Of a DNA stretch of 64,000 nucleotides, positions 62,302-64,000 are shown piece after piece. Each line of letters starts with the position of its first letter. Positions within the stretch are counted from its first letter, which is position 1. The translations under genes were made by a program, and so were the position numbers. Source of the stretch: Candidatus Sulfopaludibacter sp. SbA3 (GTDB taxonomy: Bacteria; Pseudomonadota; Alphaproteobacteria; Caulobacterales; Hyphomonadaceae); NCBI GenBank assembly GCA_945888325.1, contig CAMDAC010000005.1:97690-161689 (forward strand). The letters run 5' to 3'. The notes under the pieces are model-generated. The model saw nothing but the letters and a program-made list of their open reading frames with translations, was not told where the DNA came from and did no database searches.

Positions 62302-63273
62302 ATGAACCGTGATCCTGGACGTATCCGCGCGAACGGTCTCGGCGACCTGTTCAGCGGCCGTTTCGGCATCCTGCTGATCGCGCTCGTCGGCATCTTCATC
62401 TACTGGCAGGCTAATCAGAAGGAAGTGCCGTTCGCGCCGGGCAAGAAGCAGCTGAATACGATGTCGATCGAGCAGGAAGTGAAGCTCGGCGCCGAGTCCT
62501 ATCTGCAGATCCTTCAGGGCGAGCACCAACAGGGCAACACGGTCCTGTGCGCCGATGAGGCCAGTTGCACCGGCAGCGCGCGCGACCTTACCGAAACCGT
62601 CCGCGAGATCGGCGCCCGGCTTGAGAAAGCCGCGCTCGAACTCGAGGAAGAATACCGCACCGCCGGCTATGACATGCCGGGAGTCGTCGAGAAGTTCGAC
62701 TGGACCTATTACGTGGTCGACTCCGCCACCCCCAACGCTTTCTGCCTGCCGGGCGGCTATGTGGCGGTCTATACCGGCATCCTCGACATCACCGGCAATT
62801 ATGATGGCAATGTCTCGCTCGACGACATCAGCGATGTCGACAAGCTCGCGGTCGTCATGGGCCACGAAATCGGCCACGCGCTGGCGCATCATGGCGCCGC
62901 GCGGATGAGCACGCAGCAGGTGCTGCAGGTCGGCCAGATGGCCGTCGCCGTGGGCCTTGGTGATATGGGCGTAGCGCAGCAGCAGATGGTGATGCAGGCC
63001 TTCGGGGTCGCCGCGCAGGGCGGCTTCCTGGCCTTCTCGCGCGATCATGAAACCCAGGCCGACAAGATCGGCCTCGATCTGCTGGTGCGCGCCTGTTACG
63101 ACCCGCGCGAGGCGCCCGAACTCTGGGAGCGCATGGGCGAAATCGGCAAGGGCGAACGCCCGCCGGAATGGATGAGCACCCACCCGGCGTCAGAGACGCG
63201 GGCCGAGAATTTCCGCAAATGGATGCCGGACGCGATCGCCGAGTATGAGTCCCGCTGCGGACCGCTACGCTGA
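62302..63273 (+). CDS. M48-family membrane metallopeptidase
   Basis: A 323-residue protein with one N-terminal membrane segment (about 20-38) and an M48 domain. The zinc motif HEIGH has His188 and His192 and catalytic Glu189; the third ligand is in HETQADKIGLD. Cys pairs near 75-85 suggest a periplasmic site. It resembles Oma1/LoiP-type peptidases for membrane-protein quality control, but no partner protein is nearby. The 257-nt spacer after it (63274-63530) holds only a short GGC...GCC hairpin at 63297-63321 and no gene. Confidence 0.88.
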   Translation: MNRDPGRIRANGLGDLFSGRFGILLIALVGIFIYWQANQKEVPFAPGKKQLNTMSIEQEVKLGAESYLQILQGEHQQGNTVLCADEASCTGSARDLTETVREIGARLEKAALELEEEYRTAGYDMPGVVEKFDWTYYVVDSATPNAFCLPGGYVAVYTGILDITGNYDGNVSLDDISDVDKLAVVMGHEIGHALAHHGAARMSTQQVLQVGQMAVAVGLGDMGVAQQQMVMQAFGVAAQGGFLAFSRDHETQADKIGLDLLVRACYDPREAPELWERMGEIGKGERPPEWMSTHPASETRAENFRKWMPDAIAEYESRCGPLR

Positions 63274-63530
63274 GTGCAGCACATGAAAACGGCCTCTGCG
63301 TTGCCGCAGAAGCCGCCCAAGGGCCATTCCCCATGCAAGGACAAGCAAGCTTCTCCCAACCCTCCGGGCAGCCTCTAGCTTTGTGGACCTGAACGGTATG
63401 CAACACGAGCCGTGCGCCGCGCCGCGTGGATTGCACTAAGTCCGCTTGGGAAGGGTCACATTTCCGGCATGCCGCTCGACACGGCCGCCTCAGGCGTTAG
63501 CTTGACGCCGTTCCAATGCGGGGAAGAAGC

Positions 63531-64000
63531 ATGCAATCGCTCTATTGGGTCCTGACCTGGGCCTGCCATCGCAAATGCGTGCACTGCTATGATGACCGGT
63601 TCCGCCCCTATGTACGCGGGGCGCTGACCGATGTCGTGGCCGAGGGCCAGCGCGCCTACGAGGCGATCCTTGCGAACCTGCCGGACGACATGACCTGGAT
63701 CGACGCGGCCGGTGTGCGCCAACCGACACTGATCGTGCTGGCCGGGGGCGAGCTGCTGATCGACGGGGTGAGGCAGGAGCTGTTCTATCCTGTCCTGGAG
63801 GCCATCCGCAGACGCTGGCCAAAGGCGCCGCCGCGCCTGTCTGTGCAGACGACCGGCGACATTCTCGAGCCTGAACACATCGACGCGATGCTCTCTCGCG
63901 GGGTCACCACCGTCGCGATTGCGTCGATCGACGACTATCATGTCGGCATGAAGGGCGAGCGCAAGTTCCGCTTCATGGACAAGATCCGCGCGATGATGGC
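63531..64000 (+). CDS. Radical SAM protein, N-terminal part (cut by window edge)
   Basis: From ATG 63531, 156 codons are open to the right edge. The cluster motif is ACHRKCVHCY with Cys12, Cys16 and Cys19 (CxxxCxxC), and the SAM-binding segment LAGGELL includes GGE at 72-74. The next part has QTTGDILEP and ASIDDYHVGMKG, as in the barrel of radical SAM enzymes. GGAAGAAGC just before the ATG provides a ribosome-binding site. The C-terminal domain that would show the reaction type is outside the window. Confidence 0.8.
   Translation, partial: MQSLYWVLTWACHRKCVHCYDDRFRPYVRGALTDVVAEGQRAYEAILANLPDDMTWIDAAGVRQPTLIVLAGGELLIDGVRQELFYPVLEAIRRRWPKAPPRLSVQTTGDILEPEHIDAMLSRGVTTVAIASIDDYHVGMKGERKFRFMDKIRAMM

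Overview
The window looks like a chromosome segment of a high-GC alphaproteobacterium from the Caulobacterales/Hyphomonadaceae-Maricaulaceae part of the tree. The reasons are gene content and order: dnaA-rpsT-enoyl-CoA hydratase at the left edge, lysC-ptsP, a RodZ-like gene before ispG, prfA-prmC-DUF4167, a ChpT-type histidine phosphotransferase followed by a receiver protein and CheR, and short-form HisG with HisZ. I found no tRNA, rRNA, CRISPR array, complete insertion sequence or prophage. Most of the window is core chromosome with small accessory insertions.

Layout. 0-1.8 kb: 5' end of dnaA (cut by the window edge, minus strand), its leader with a DnaA-box match, rpsT and an enoyl-CoA hydratase. 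2-4 kb: ABC1/UbiB-type kinase and PAP2 phosphatase, overlapping. 4-6.2 kb: CYP108-like cytochrome P450 divergent from a TetR regulator-rubredoxin pair, with an operator-like inverted repeat between. 6.3-10.9 kb: an AT-richer lipoprotein gene, a secreted phospholipase-A2-like protein, a hotdog thioesterase, TerC and ChrA. 11.0-14.7 kb: hisS-hisZ-hisG behind a 12-codon leader with six consecutive His codons and alternative hairpins, a probable transcription attenuator whose leader ORF may be leaderless. 15-24.7 kb: argD, a GFA-family protein, a spermidine-type polyamine operon (carboxynorspermidine synthase and decarboxylase) with a SUKH/SMI1-like gene between them, a dicarboxylate/amino-acid symporter, GlsB-like protein, argF, a radical SAM enzyme and hslO. 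The usual argD-argF-hslO grouping is therefore split. 25-29.5 kb: M20 peptidase, GPH-type sugar transporter, DUF924 protein, ubiG.

29.5-47.7 kb: lysC, ptsP, RodZ-like protein, ispG, a DUF1254/DUF1214 pair, a CE15-like esterase lipoprotein, a MAPEG protein, prfA, prmC, DUF4167, GNAT, clpB with a heat-shock-type promoter, and two tandem M23 envelope peptidases. 47.8-54.2 kb: the YdbH-YnbE-YdbL intermembrane lipid transport set, then chpT, a receiver protein and cheR. 54.3-64 kb: mnmA, ELM1-like protein, greA, carB, two small lipoproteins, a metallo-beta-lactamase-fold hydrolase, an M48 peptidase and the 5' part of a second radical SAM gene cut by the right edge.

Functional themes are amino acid biosynthesis (His, Arg, Lys/Thr) and pyrimidine precursor supply, envelope building (M23, M48, YdbH set, RodZ-like, ELM1-like), translation quality (prfA, prmC, mnmA, rpsT), stress (clpB, hslO, greA) and cell-cycle phosphorelay (ChpT). 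The most interesting items are the His-leader attenuator, the SUKH gene inside the polyamine operon, the radical SAM gene inserted between argF and hslO, the ChpT-receiver-CheR set and the repeat-rich AT-biased spacers near 14.8 and 24.8 kb. Motif positions come from reading the translation by hand. No alignment, profile search or folding program was run.
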